NCBI RefSeq assembly: GCF_003944765.1
Contig: NZ_RWIU01000008.1
Coordinates: forward strand, 62,001 to 126,000
Direction: 5' to 3'
From: Hymenobacter perfusus
GTDB lineage: Bacteria; Bacteroidota; Bacteroidia; Cytophagales; Hymenobacteraceae
Length of the DNA: 64,000 nucleotides
Shown in pieces: positions 32,887 through 41,115 of the stretch. Position numbers and translations under genes: made by a program. Under the pieces are notes generated by a model. It had not been told where the DNA came from. It ran no database searches and was given only the letters and a program-made list of their open reading frames with translations. Position 1 is the stretch's first letter; each line of letters starts with the position of its first letter.

Positions 32887-32910
32887 ATAATCAGTTTCGA
32901 AAACTGTCGA

Positions 32911-33009
32911 TTGTCATGCTGAGCTTGCCGAAGCATCTCTACCGCAGTAGTAATCAGATTACTTTGGCGACGAAGCAGTAGAGATGCTTCGGCAAGCTCA
33001 GCATGACAA
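32911..33009. repeat. Family-A inverted repeat (GTCATGCTGAGC type)
   Basis: Arms of about 35 bp at 32911-32945 and 32975-33009, nearly perfect (CTTGCCGAAGCATCTCTAC against GTAGAGATGCTTCGGCAAG). It begins 17 nt after the nuoH stop and fills the nuoH-nuoI gap. Confidence 0.92.
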
Positions 33010-33026
33010 GGGGTATTGAAAGGTAC

Positions 33027-34106
33027 TTAAATCACGCCGGCCAGGATGAGGCCACCGGTGAGGACGATGTTGAAGACGGCCAGCGGGATGAGGATGGTCC
33101 AGCCCAGGCGCATCAGCTGGTCGTAGCGGAAGCGCGGCAGGGTCCAGCGGATCCACATGAAGAAGAAGATGAAGGCGAAGATCTTCAGGAACAGGCCCAC
33201 GGTGCCCAGCAGCGTAATCAGGTTCTGAGCCGAAGCCAGCTCCCAGCCCTGGCTGCTCACGAACCAGTCGCGCAGCTCGTACTGGAAGGGGAAGTTGAAG
33301 CCGCCGAAGTACAGCACGCTCATCACGGCCGACACCACGAAGATGTTCACGTACTCCGAGAACAGGTACAAGCCCAGCTTCATCGACGAATATTCGGTGT
33401 GGTAGCCGCCCACCAGCTCAGTTTCGCACTCGGGCAAGTCGAAGGGCGTACGGTTGGTTTCCGCGAAGGCGCACACCAGGAAGATGAGGAAGCCCAGCGG
33501 CTGTTTCACGATGTTCCACATGTACCACTCGCCGGGAGCCGACTGCTGCAGCGTGATTTCGCGCAGGCTCAGCGTGCCCGAAATCATCAGCACGGCAATC
33601 AGAGCCATGCCCATGGCCAGTTCGTAGCTGATGTTCTGCGACGCCGCGCGGATGGCGCCTAGCAATGAGAACTTGTTGTTGGAAGCCCAACCGCCAATCA
33701 TCACGCCGTACACGCCCAGCGACACCACGCCGAACACCCACAGCATGCCGATGTTCACCTCAATGCCTTGCAGGAAGAACAGGTTGTTGCCGAAGTTCAT
33801 GATGTTGCCGAACGGAATAACCGCCGACGACATTAGGGCCGTAATCATGGCCAGACAGGGACCGAACACGAACAGGGCCTTGTTGGCACCGCCGGGGAAG
33901 AATTCTTCCTTCGTGAACATCTTCACGGCATCGGCCAGCGGCTGCGCCAGGCCGTAGGGGCCGGCGCGGTCGGGGCCCACACGGTCCTGCAGGAATGCGG
34001 CAATTACGCGTTCCGCGTAGGTGCAATACGTCGCAATCAGCAGCGAAAGCGCGAATACGACGAAGATGACGATGGATTGCCAGCCTAGTGCGGGTAGTTC
34101 AATCAT
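33027..34106 (-). CDS. nuoH: NADH-quinone oxidoreductase subunit H
   Basis: 359 residues, eight transmembrane helices; forms the quinone-binding site at the base of the peripheral arm. Signature segments: ERVIAAFLQDRVGPDRAGPYG, QPLADAVKMFTKEE and AETNRTPFDLPECETELVGG. Normal length for Bacteroidota. Flanked by inverted repeats on both sides. Confidence 0.97.
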   Translation of the reverse strand: MIELPALGWQSIVIFVVFALSLLIATYCTYAERVIAAFLQDRVGPDRAGPYGLAQPLADAVKMFTKEEFFPGGANKALFVFGPCLAMITALMSSAVIPFGNIMNFGNNLFFLQGIEVNIGMLWVFGVVSLGVYGVMIGGWASNNKFSLLGAIRAASQNISYELAMGMALIAVLMISGTLSLREITLQQSAPGEWYMWNIVKQPLGFLIFLVCAFAETNRTPFDLPECETELVGGYHTEYSSMKLGLYLFSEYVNIFVVSAVMSVLYFGGFNFPFQYELRDWFVSSQGWELASAQNLITLLGTVGLFLKIFAFIFFFMWIRWTLPRFRYDQLMRLGWTILIPLAVFNIVLTGGLILAGVI

Positions 34107-34110
34107 TGGG

Positions 34111-34200
34111 GTAGTTGTCAGTTGTTGGTTGTCAGTTGTTAGTGCAGGCTGCCTTCTTTATTCAAGACCGACAACCGACAACTAACCGCCAACAACTAGT
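34111..34200. repeat. Family-F inverted repeat (GTTGTCAGTTGTTGG units)
   Basis: Left arm 34111-34143, right arm 34169-34200, related to the element at 32227. The right arm contains the TAG stop codon of nuoG (34196-34198). Confidence 0.85.
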
Positions 34201-35200
34201 TACCTAATTTCAACGGTGGGTTCTTTTCCAGTTCGCGCTGGGTGCTGGCGGGCAAGTCGGCGACTACGGATTGGTTGAGAACCGGCAGCTCGTAGTGGTT
34301 GGCCGAGATGACCGAAGAACGGTCGATATGGGCCGGGCCTTCGATGGTCCAGTCTGAAGTCTCCTTCTTCTCGAAGCGGCACTCGTTGCAGATCCACTCC
34401 TTCACCTCGCCGTACTGGTCCTTGCGGGCCGTGGTCCGGAGCACGTCGTTGCCCTTGTACCAGAGCACCACGTTGCCGGAGCACTTGGGGCAGTCGCGGT
34501 GGGCATTCACGGGCTTGGTGAACCACACCCGCGACTTGAAGCGGAACGTCTTGTCGGTGAGGGCGCCTACCGGGCACACGTCGATGACGTTGCCGGAGAA
34601 GTCGTCGTCGATGATGTTCTCGATGTAAGTGCCGATTTCGGCGGCGTCGCCGCGGCCCAGTACGCCGTGGTTCCGGTCGCCTTTCACAATCTGGTCGGCG
34701 GTGTACACGCAGCGGTAGCACAGAATGCACCGCGTCATGTGCAGCTGAATCAGCGGGCCAATGTCGATTTTCTCGAAGGTGCGGCGCTCTTCCTGGTAGC
34801 GGGTGGTGCTCACGCCATGCTCAAAGGCGAAGTTCTGCAGATCACACTCGCCGGCCTGGTCGCACACGGGGCAATCCAAGGGGTGGTTGATGAGCAGCAT
34901 CTCCACGATGCCCTTGCGCACGTCCAGCACCTGCGGGTTGGTAGTGTTTTCTACAATCATCCCATCCTGCACTGGCGTCACGCACGAGGCTACCAGTTTG
35001 GGCATAGGGCGCGGGTCCTTGGCCGAGCCGGCCGCCACGCGAACGAGGCAGGCGCGGCACTTGCCGCCCGAGCCTTTCAGCGGGGTGTAGTAGCACATGG
35101 CCGGGGGCACGATGCTGCCGCCAATCTGGCGGGCCGCATTCAGGATGGTGGTTCCGTCCGGAACTTCCACCTCGATGCCGTCGAAAGTAATTTTAGCCAT
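34196..35200 (-). CDS. nuoG: NADH-quinone oxidoreductase subunit G, short form
   Basis: 334 residues, less than half of enterobacterial NuoG. Residues 1-80 form the [2Fe-2S] domain (CYYTPLKGSGGKCRACLV). The His-Cys and Cys motifs of clusters N5 and N4 follow (HPLDCPVCDQAGECDLQ, RCILCYRCV, VIDVCPVGALTDK). A CPKC...CNEC segment remains of the next domain, and the molybdopterin-like C-terminal region is missing. This short form is normal for Bacteroidota as I know them, so it should be functional. The stop codon lies in a repeat arm. Confidence 0.92.
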   Translation of the reverse strand: MAKITFDGIEVEVPDGTTILNAARQIGGSIVPPAMCYYTPLKGSGGKCRACLVRVAAGSAKDPRPMPKLVASCVTPVQDGMIVENTTNPQVLDVRKGIVEMLLINHPLDCPVCDQAGECDLQNFAFEHGVSTTRYQEERRTFEKIDIGPLIQLHMTRCILCYRCVYTADQIVKGDRNHGVLGRGDAAEIGTYIENIIDDDFSGNVIDVCPVGALTDKTFRFKSRVWFTKPVNAHRDCPKCSGNVVLWYKGNDVLRTTARKDQYGEVKEWICNECRFEKKETSDWTIEGPAHIDRSSVISANHYELPVLNQSVVADLPASTQRELEKNPPLKLGN

Positions 35201-35223
35201 TGAAGTTATTTCGTCTTTAGGTC

Positions 35224-35339
35224 GTCATGCTGAGCGTAGCGCAGCGAAGTCGAAGCATCTCTACCGCAGTGGTAATTCAAATAACTCAACGAAGCGGTAG
35301 AGATGCTTCGGCAAGCGGACGCCAGATGAGGCACGACGT
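35224..35339. repeat. Family-A inverted repeat with mismatched outer arm
   Basis: The left arm is GTCATGCTGAGC... (35224-35268). The right arm pairs over GCGGTAGAGATGCTTCGGCA (35294-35313), but its end is replaced by GCGGACGCCAGATGA (35315-35329), identical to 6346-6360 in the nrnA-ndk spacer. It begins 4 nt after the nuoF stop. Confidence 0.82.
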
Positions 35340-35343
35340 TCAG

Positions 35344-36684
35344 TTACACCAGCACACCGTTTGCCCGGTACACCGCGCCGGGTTGGGCGGCTTCCTTGGC
35401 GTGGGTCACGTGCCACTCAAACTCGTGGCGGAAGTGGCGCACGGCGGCGGCTACGGGCCAGGCGGCGGCTTCACCGAGGGGGCAAATGGTGTTGCCCTCG
35501 ATTTGCTTGGCCACGCTTACCAGCAGGTCGATGTCCTCCATGTGGCCGTGGCCGTGCTCGAGGCGGTGCAGCACTTTCTCCATCCAGCCCGTACCCTCGC
35601 GGCAGGGCGAGCATTGCCCGCACGACTCGTGGTGGTAGAAGCGGCTGAAGTTCCAGGTGTTGCGCACGATGCAGGTTGTCTCGTCCATGGCAATGAAGCC
35701 ACCGGAGCCCAGCATAGTACCCGTCACGAAGCCCCCGTCGCTGAGCGACTCGTAAGTCATCAGGCGGTTTTCGCCGGCGGCAGTTTTCAGAATCAGCTCC
35801 TTGGGCAGAATCGGCACCGACGAGCCGCCGGCTACTACGGCCTTCAGCTCGCGGCCTTTCCAGATGCCGCCGCAGTACTCATCGGAGTAGATGAATTCCT
35901 CGACGGGCAAACCCAACTCGATTTCGTAGATGCCGGGCTTGTTGAGGTGGCCGCAGGCCGAAATCAGCTTGGTGCCGGTGCTCCGACCCACCCCGATTTT
36001 GGCGTATTCGTCGCCGCCCTCGTTCACAATCACCGGCACGGCGGCAATGGATTCCACGTTGTTGACCACCGTGGGGCGGGCGTAGAGGCCCTGCACAGCC
36101 GGAAATGGCGGCTTGTTGCGCGGGTTGCCGCGCTTGCCTTCCAACGATTCCAGCAGGGCGGTTTCTTCGCCGCAGATGTAGGCGCCGCCGCCGGGATGCA
36201 CGAACAGGTCCAGGTCGTAGCCCGAGCCCAGGATGTTCTTGCCCAGGAAACCGGCCGCGTAGGCTTCCGCAATGGCTTTTTCCAAGATGCGCAGCACGTA
36301 CAACAACTCCCCGCGGATGTAGATGTACGAGGTGTTGGCACCCAGCGCGTACGAGCCCGTAATCATGCCCTCGATAAGCAAGTGGGGCAGCTTCGACATC
36401 AGCTGGCGGTCCTTGAAGGTGCCCGGCTCCGATTCGTCGGCGTTGCAGACGAGGTAGCGCGGCACACCCTCCGGCTTGGCCAGGAAGCTCCATTTCATAC
36501 CCGTGGGGAAGCCTGCGCCGCCGCGGCCCCGTAGGCCCGACTTCTTCACTTCTTCCACCACCTCATCAGGCGTCATCGTTTTCAGGGCCTTCTCCACCGA
36601 GCGGTAACCGCCGTGCTTGCGGTACACCTCCAGGGTGTCGATGCCTTCAACGTTAATATGTTCGGTCAGCAGTTTGCGTCCCAT
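35344..36684 (-). CDS. nuoF: NADH-quinone oxidoreductase subunit F
   Basis: 446 residues. It holds the NADH site and FMN (GLRGRGGAGFPTGMKWSF, CNADESEPGTFKDR, HPGGGAYICGEETALLESLEG in parts) and the [4Fe-4S] cluster N3 (ESCGQCSPCREGTGW). Entry point for electrons from NADH. Directly downstream of nuoE with a 20-nt gap. Confidence 0.97.
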   Translation of the reverse strand: MGRKLLTEHINVEGIDTLEVYRKHGGYRSVEKALKTMTPDEVVEEVKKSGLRGRGGAGFPTGMKWSFLAKPEGVPRYLVCNADESEPGTFKDRQLMSKLPHLLIEGMITGSYALGANTSYIYIRGELLYVLRILEKAIAEAYAAGFLGKNILGSGYDLDLFVHPGGGAYICGEETALLESLEGKRGNPRNKPPFPAVQGLYARPTVVNNVESIAAVPVIVNEGGDEYAKIGVGRSTGTKLISACGHLNKPGIYEIELGLPVEEFIYSDEYCGGIWKGRELKAVVAGGSSVPILPKELILKTAAGENRLMTYESLSDGGFVTGTMLGSGGFIAMDETTCIVRNTWNFSRFYHHESCGQCSPCREGTGWMEKVLHRLEHGHGHMEDIDLLVSVAKQIEGNTICPLGEAAAWPVAAAVRHFRHEFEWHVTHAKEAAQPGAVYRANGVLV

Positions 36685-36704
36685 AGGTTCAGAGCTGAAA
36701 GACG

Positions 36705-37274
36705 TTAGTTGTTGGCCACTGCGTTTGGCAGGCCGGTTTCTTCCCAGGGCAGGGCAGGGCGGTGCACCTGGTTGCGCAGCTCCGAGAGCATGGCGTCCAC
36801 GGCTTCCGGGGTATCAAGCTGCTCGTAGTACTGCTCGCGTACCTGCACGATGGGGGCGAAGCCGCAGGCGGCCAAGCACTCCACTTCCTTGAGCGTGAAT
36901 AGGCCGTCTTCGGAGGCCGGGCCGCCTACTTTGGCGCCGGTGATGCGCTCCAGCTGGGCCGTCAGCTCGTCGGAGCCGCGCAGCATGCAGGGGCCCGTGC
37001 GGCAGATTTCCAGCACGTGCTTGCCGACGGGCTTGAGGTTGAACATGGTGTAGAACGACGACACCTCGTACACCTCAATGGGCTTCACGCCCAGTACTTC
37101 GGCCACCAGATCCTGCACTTCGGGGCTTACCCAGCCGCCAAATTCGGCCTGGGCAATGTGCAGCACCGGCAGCATGGCCGATTTGCGGCGCTCCTCCGGG
37201 TATTGCTTGCAGATGCGCGCAATTTCAGCCTGGGCGGCTTCAGAGAATTGCGGCTTGGTAGCAGTCGATTCCAT
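36705..37274 (-). CDS. nuoE: NADH-quinone oxidoreductase subunit E
   Basis: 189 residues from the ATG at 37274 (MESTATKPQFSEAAQAEI). The thioredoxin-like fold carries the [2Fe-2S] cluster N1a through cysteines in CRTGPCMLRG and CLAACGFAP. The C-terminal 35 residues beyond the fold are not conserved. It forms the NADH-dehydrogenase module with NuoF and NuoG. Confidence 0.96.
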   Translation of the reverse strand: MESTATKPQFSEAAQAEIARICKQYPEERRKSAMLPVLHIAQAEFGGWVSPEVQDLVAEVLGVKPIEVYEVSSFYTMFNLKPVGKHVLEICRTGPCMLRGSDELTAQLERITGAKVGGPASEDGLFTLKEVECLAACGFAPIVQVREQYYEQLDTPEAVDAMLSELRNQVHRPALPWEETGLPNAVANN

Positions 37275-37296
37275 ATCAGTTGTATTCAGCAAAAAA

Positions 37297-38565
37297 CTAC
37301 GCGTCGAGCTCCCCGGCAATTACATTCATCGACGACAGCGTCACGATGGCGTCGGAGAGGGTCTGGCCCACCACCATTTCGGTGTAGGCCTGGTAGTAGA
37401 TGAAGCAGGGCCGGCGGAAGTGCAGGCGGTAGGGCGTACGGCCGCCGTCGGACACGAGGTAGAAACCCAGCTCGCCGTTGCCGCCTTCCACCGAGTGGTA
37501 GACCTCGCCCACGGGAGCGTCAATCTCGCCCATCACAATTTTGAAGTGATAAATGAGGGCCTCCATGTTCTGGTACACGGCCTGCTTGGGCGGCAGGTAG
37601 AAGTGCGGCGCATCGGCGTGGTAGGGGCCCTGGGGCAGGTTTTCCAGTGCTTGGTTGATAATGCGCAGGCTCTGCCAGATTTCCTCGTTGCGCACCATGA
37701 ACCGGTCGTAGGTGTCGCCCTTGGTGCCCACCGGAATTTCGAAGTCGAAATCCTGGTAGCTGGAGTAGGGGTTCATCACCCGCACGTCGTAGTCGACGCC
37801 GGCGGCGCGCAGGTTGGGGCCGGTGAAGCCGTAGTTGAGGGCGCGCTCGGCCGAAATAGCCCCCACGTCCACAATCCGGTCCATGAAGATGCGGTTGCGG
37901 TTGAACATGGCCTCGAACTCGCGCATCACGGCCGGGAAGCTTTTCAGCCAGGCCCGCAGCTTGGCAATAGCTACGTCGGAAAGGTCGCGCTCCATGCCAC
38001 CAACGCGGCCCATGTTGGTGGTCAGGCGGGCGCCGCACAATTCTTCGTAAATCTCGTACACCTTTTCCCGCTCATCCATCAGGTAGAGGAAGCCGGTGAA
38101 AGCGCCCGTGTCCACGCCCAAAATGCCGTTGCAGATCAGGTGGTCGGTGATGCGGGCCAGCTCCATCATAATCACCCGGATGTACTGGGCGCGCTTGGGC
38201 ACCTCCACGCCGAGCAGCTTCTCCACCGTCATGTGCCACCCAAAGTTGTTGATGGGCGACGAACAGTAGTTCATCCGGTCGGTGAGGGTGGTAATCTGGT
38301 AGAAGGGCCGGCGCTCGGCAATCTTCTCGAAGGCCCGGTGGATGTAGCCGATGGTGGGCACGCCGGAAATGATCCGCTCCCCGTCCATCTGCAGAATATT
38401 CTGGAAGATGCCGTGGGTAGCGGGGTGCGTGGGGCCCAGGTTCAGGGTGGTGAGCTCCTGGTTGAAGTCGTTGACCGTGGGGGCCAGCGGATTCAGGTTG
38501 GGCTGCTGCTCCCGCGCCGACTCGATGATCTTATGGGTGCTTTCCAGCGTGTCGTTTACTGCCAT
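37297..38565 (-). CDS. nuoD: NADH-quinone oxidoreductase subunit D
   Basis: 422 residues, related to the [NiFe]-hydrogenase large subunit; forms the quinone cavity with NuoB. Typical segments: LGPTHPATHGIFQNILQMDGE (in parts), GYIHRAFEKIAERR, DRMNYCSSPINN and the RAPCF-like RRPCFIYYQA near the C-terminus. NuoC and NuoD are separate, not fused. 22 nt separate it from nuoE, the only repeat-free gap of this size in the block besides nuoF-nuoE. Confidence 0.97.
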   Translation of the reverse strand: MAVNDTLESTHKIIESAREQQPNLNPLAPTVNDFNQELTTLNLGPTHPATHGIFQNILQMDGERIISGVPTIGYIHRAFEKIAERRPFYQITTLTDRMNYCSSPINNFGWHMTVEKLLGVEVPKRAQYIRVIMMELARITDHLICNGILGVDTGAFTGFLYLMDEREKVYEIYEELCGARLTTNMGRVGGMERDLSDVAIAKLRAWLKSFPAVMREFEAMFNRNRIFMDRIVDVGAISAERALNYGFTGPNLRAAGVDYDVRVMNPYSSYQDFDFEIPVGTKGDTYDRFMVRNEEIWQSLRIINQALENLPQGPYHADAPHFYLPPKQAVYQNMEALIYHFKIVMGEIDAPVGEVYHSVEGGNGELGFYLVSDGGRTPYRLHFRRPCFIYYQAYTEMVVGQTLSDAIVTLSSMNVIAGELDA

Positions 38566-38571
38566 TTTTTC

Positions 38572-38670
38572 AGAGCTTAGGGCCTAGAACTTAGAGCTTA
38601 GAAGTTGGAGAAAGAGGTCTGAAAACAAGAACAGTCTACGTTCTAAGCTCTCATTTCTAAGTTCTAAGAA
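38572..38670. repeat. Family-E inverted repeat (AGCTTAGAACTTAGA units)
   Basis: Left arm 38572-38603 and right arm 38641-38670, both composed of CTTAGA / TCTAAG units with small slips. It abuts the nuoC stop codon at 38671. Confidence 0.8.
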
Positions 38671-39234
38671 TTATCGTCCAAAGAACAGGTCGGTTTTGTC
38701 TTCGCGGGTGCCGTCTTCCAGGGCGTACTCCTTGCGCATGGGGTGGTAGTCCATGTCCTCCACGTTGAGGATGCGCATGAGGTTGGGGTGGCCGGGGAAG
38801 ATGATGCCGTAGAAGTCGAAGGCCTCGCGCTCCATCCAGTTGGCGCAAGAGTAGAGGTCCGTGAGAGTCGGGGCAACCGGGTCGGCAATCGGGAAGAAGA
38901 TCTTCAGGCGCAGCCGGATGTTTTGCGTCAGGCTATGCAGGTGATACACGATGCCCAGCTCCTGGTCCTTTTTTTCGGGCCAGTGCATGCCGCACATGGT
39001 GGTCAGGAAATGGAGTTGAATCTCCTCATCCTTCTGCAACCCTTCGATGATGCCGTGAATCTGCTCCCGGGTGGTGGTAGCCGTTAGCAGGCCGTAGGGC
39101 TCCTCCACGTCGGTGAAGGCATCGGCCCCAAAGAGGCGGTGCAGCAGGGCCAGCAGCTGCGCGTTTTTCTGCGCGGCCGGGTCCTGGGCGGCGGCCTGTT
39201 CCTGCGCCGGGATGGATTCGTTCTGGTCAGCCAT
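38671..39234 (-). CDS. nuoC: NADH-quinone oxidoreductase subunit C
   Basis: 187 residues. The conserved 30-kDa subunit signature is present: PTLTDLYSCANWMEREAFDFYGIIFPGHPNL (quoted in parts as NWMEREAFDFYGI and FPGHPNLMRIL). The first 30 residues are a Gln/Ala-rich extension. It is part of the connecting module with NuoB, NuoD and NuoI. Confidence 0.96.
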   Translation of the reverse strand: MADQNESIPAQEQAAAQDPAAQKNAQLLALLHRLFGADAFTDVEEPYGLLTATTTREQIHGIIEGLQKDEEIQLHFLTTMCGMHWPEKKDQELGIVYHLHSLTQNIRLRLKIFFPIADPVAPTLTDLYSCANWMEREAFDFYGIIFPGHPNLMRILNVEDMDYHPMRKEYALEDGTREDKTDLFFGR

Positions 39235-39238
39235 TTCT

Positions 39239-39323
39239 GAGTACTTAGTATTGAGTATCTGGTATTGAGTATTGAGCTGCCGACGGTTAAAAGTCTAGCT
39301 ACTCAATACCCAATACTCACTAC
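39239..39323. repeat. Family-D inverted repeat (TATTGAGTA units)
   Basis: GAGTACTTAGTATTGAGTA with GGTATTGAGTATTGAG (39239-39277) faces CTACTCAATACCCAATACTC (39299-39318). Same unit as the element before aspS. It abuts the nuoB stop at 39324. Confidence 0.85.
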
Positions 39324-39878
39324 TTACTTAATGTTGTACGACGCCAGTAGGGCCTGATACTCGGGCGAGTTGCGGCGGCGGAAGGATTCGTTTTTGGCCA
39401 GGTCCTGGATGCGCATCAGGCCGTCGAGCACCTGCTCGGGGCGGGGCGGGCAGCCGGGCACGTACACGTCCACCGGAATGATCCGGTCGATGCCCTGGAG
39501 CACGGAGTATGTATCGAAAATGCCGCCCGAGGAGGCGCAGGCACCCATAGCCAGCACCCAGCGGGGCTCGGCCATCTGCTCGTACACCTGCTTCACGATG
39601 GGGGCCATCTTCTTGGCGATGGTGCCCATCACCATCAGCAAATCGGCCTGCCGTGGCGAGAAGCTGGGACGCTCCGAGCCGAAGCGGGAGATGTCGTAGC
39701 GGGAGCCCATGGTGGCCATGAACTCGATGCCGCAGCAGGAGGTAGCAAAAGGCAAAGGCCAGAGCGAGTTGGCGCGGGCAATGCCCACCACTTTTTCCAG
39801 GGAAGTAGCGAAGAAGCCGGCGCCTTCGAGGCCGTCGGGCGCGTCTACCGTTTTGATTTCAGGAACTCGAGTATCCAT
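39324..39878 (-). CDS. nuoB: NADH-quinone oxidoreductase subunit B
   Basis: 184 residues. Cluster N2 ligands are in ATSCCGIEFMA, ACASSGGIFD and VYVPGCPPRPEQ. N2 is the last cluster, reducing quinone at the NuoB-NuoD interface. Normal length; 82 nt downstream of nuoA. Confidence 0.97.
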   Translation of the reverse strand: MDTRVPEIKTVDAPDGLEGAGFFATSLEKVVGIARANSLWPLPFATSCCGIEFMATMGSRYDISRFGSERPSFSPRQADLLMVMGTIAKKMAPIVKQVYEQMAEPRWVLAMGACASSGGIFDTYSVLQGIDRIIPVDVYVPGCPPRPEQVLDGLMRIQDLAKNESFRRRNSPEYQALLASYNIK

Positions 39879-39960
39879 GGGAGCAAGTCAGGTTAACAGA
39901 AGCGGCTACGCTTCAGAAAGGCAACATCCGGCCGGGGCCAAAGGTTGCCGCTGCGCCGTC

Positions 39961-40353
39961 TTAACGGGCTTCGTTCCAGCGCAGAACGCCTTTTTTGATG
40001 ACGTAGGCGAAGCCGGCCATTAGCAGAGCCAGGAACACCAGCATCTGGTAGAAGCCGGTGGTGCCCAGTTGGCGGAAGTTCACGGCCCAGGGGTACATGA
40101 AGATAACTTCCACATCGAAGAGCACGAACAGGATGGCCGTGAGGAAGTATTTCACCGAAATCGGGGTGCGGGCGTTGCCCACCGACTCGATGCCGCACTC
40201 GAAGGCTTCATCCTTCACCACGCTCTTGCGGCGCGGGCCCAGCAAATGGGACGTAATCATGGCGAAGGCCACGAAGGCCACGGCCAGCACAAACTGCACC
40301 ACGATGGGCAGGAAATCCTGGGGCTGATATTGGGTCGGAACGGCGAGAAGCAT
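39961..40353 (-). CDS. nuoA: NADH-quinone oxidoreductase subunit A
   Basis: 130 residues from the ATG at 40353 (MLLAVPTQYQPQDFLP), chosen because in-frame ATGs at 40398 and 40389 lie within or just after the -7 box. Three transmembrane helices; the first loop has GPRRKSVVKDEAFECGIESVG, the typical quinone-site loop (quoted as KDEAFECGIES), followed by FDVEVIFMYPWA. First gene of the nuoA-J block. Confidence 0.95.
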   Translation of the reverse strand: MLLAVPTQYQPQDFLPIVVQFVLAVAFVAFAMITSHLLGPRRKSVVKDEAFECGIESVGNARTPISVKYFLTAILFVLFDVEVIFMYPWAVNFRQLGTTGFYQMLVFLALLMAGFAYVIKKGVLRWNEAR

Positions 40354-40394
40354 AGGCTGCGACAAATAAACGCCGCGTAGAAACGGCATGGGAG

Positions 40395-40403
40395 GCAAAG
40401 GTA
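40395..40403 (-). promoter_or_regulatory. -7 promoter box for nuoA-J
   Basis: The minus strand reads TACCTTTGC, identical to the box before nuoK. It lies 42-50 nt upstream of the chosen nuoA start. Confidence 0.65.
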
Positions 40404-40484
40404 GGACCTAGCCGGTTGGGAACAAAGGTGAAATAGGAGGGTAGGGGAAAGGCGTATATGCAGCCTATCCGCTAGATTCAATCG

Positions 40485-41108
40485 ATGAAACCATTCTACG
40501 AGCCATTCGTGCCTGGGCAACTGTATTCGGTAGCCGAGTTCCTGGCGCTGGAACAGCAAGCCGAAGACCGGCACGAATTCTACGACGGGCAGGTCTGGCC
40601 TTTTCCGGCTGATACGCTGCGGCACAACCTGCTGGTGCAGAACTGCTCATTGCCCCTATTTGCTCGCCGCAAGCAGGTTGGCCTTGATGTGTTCAGCAAT
40701 GGGATGCTGCTTGAAGTCATTCCCGGCGGCTATTACACTTACCCCGATGTGGTAATTCGGGACTTCGTGCCATGCTCAGGTCTGGAATATGTAGTGCAGT
40801 GCCCGAAGGTTATAGTTGAAGTGCTGGACCCACTATGGGCGGAGCGGGACCGGACGTGGAAGTGCGTCCACTACCGTCGCCTCGAATCACTTCAGCAGTA
40901 TGTCCTCGTTTCGCAGACGCAGCAGTTTGTGGAATCCTACTGGCGCACGGCGGCCGGAGAGTGGCGTTACGAGGCGTTTATGAAACCGGATGATGTGTTG
41001 GATATTGCTGATACTGGTTTGCAGCTGATGTTGCGGGAAATTTATGATGAGGTGGCAGTGCCGCTGTTGCAGCTGCAGTTTCCGGATATTCGCGAAACAA
41101 TAAAATAA
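40485..41108 (+). CDS. Uma2 family endonuclease-like protein
   Basis: 207 residues. PD-(D/E)XK-like core of the Uma2 (DUF820) family: HEFYDGQVW, YPDVVIRDF (catalytic Asp), PKVIVEVLDPLWAERDR (catalytic Glu) and LQQYVLVSQ. The family is often seen in multi-copy sets and linked to mobile DNA, but its biological role is unsettled. Followed after 7 nt by an AT-rich hypothetical gene, probably co-transcribed. Confidence 0.82.
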   Translation: MKPFYEPFVPGQLYSVAEFLALEQQAEDRHEFYDGQVWPFPADTLRHNLLVQNCSLPLFARRKQVGLDVFSNGMLLEVIPGGYYTYPDVVIRDFVPCSGLEYVVQCPKVIVEVLDPLWAERDRTWKCVHYRRLESLQQYVLVSQTQQFVESYWRTAAGEWRYEAFMKPDDVLDIADTGLQLMLREIYDEVAVPLLQLQFPDIRETIK

Positions 41109-41115
41109 CAGCCTA

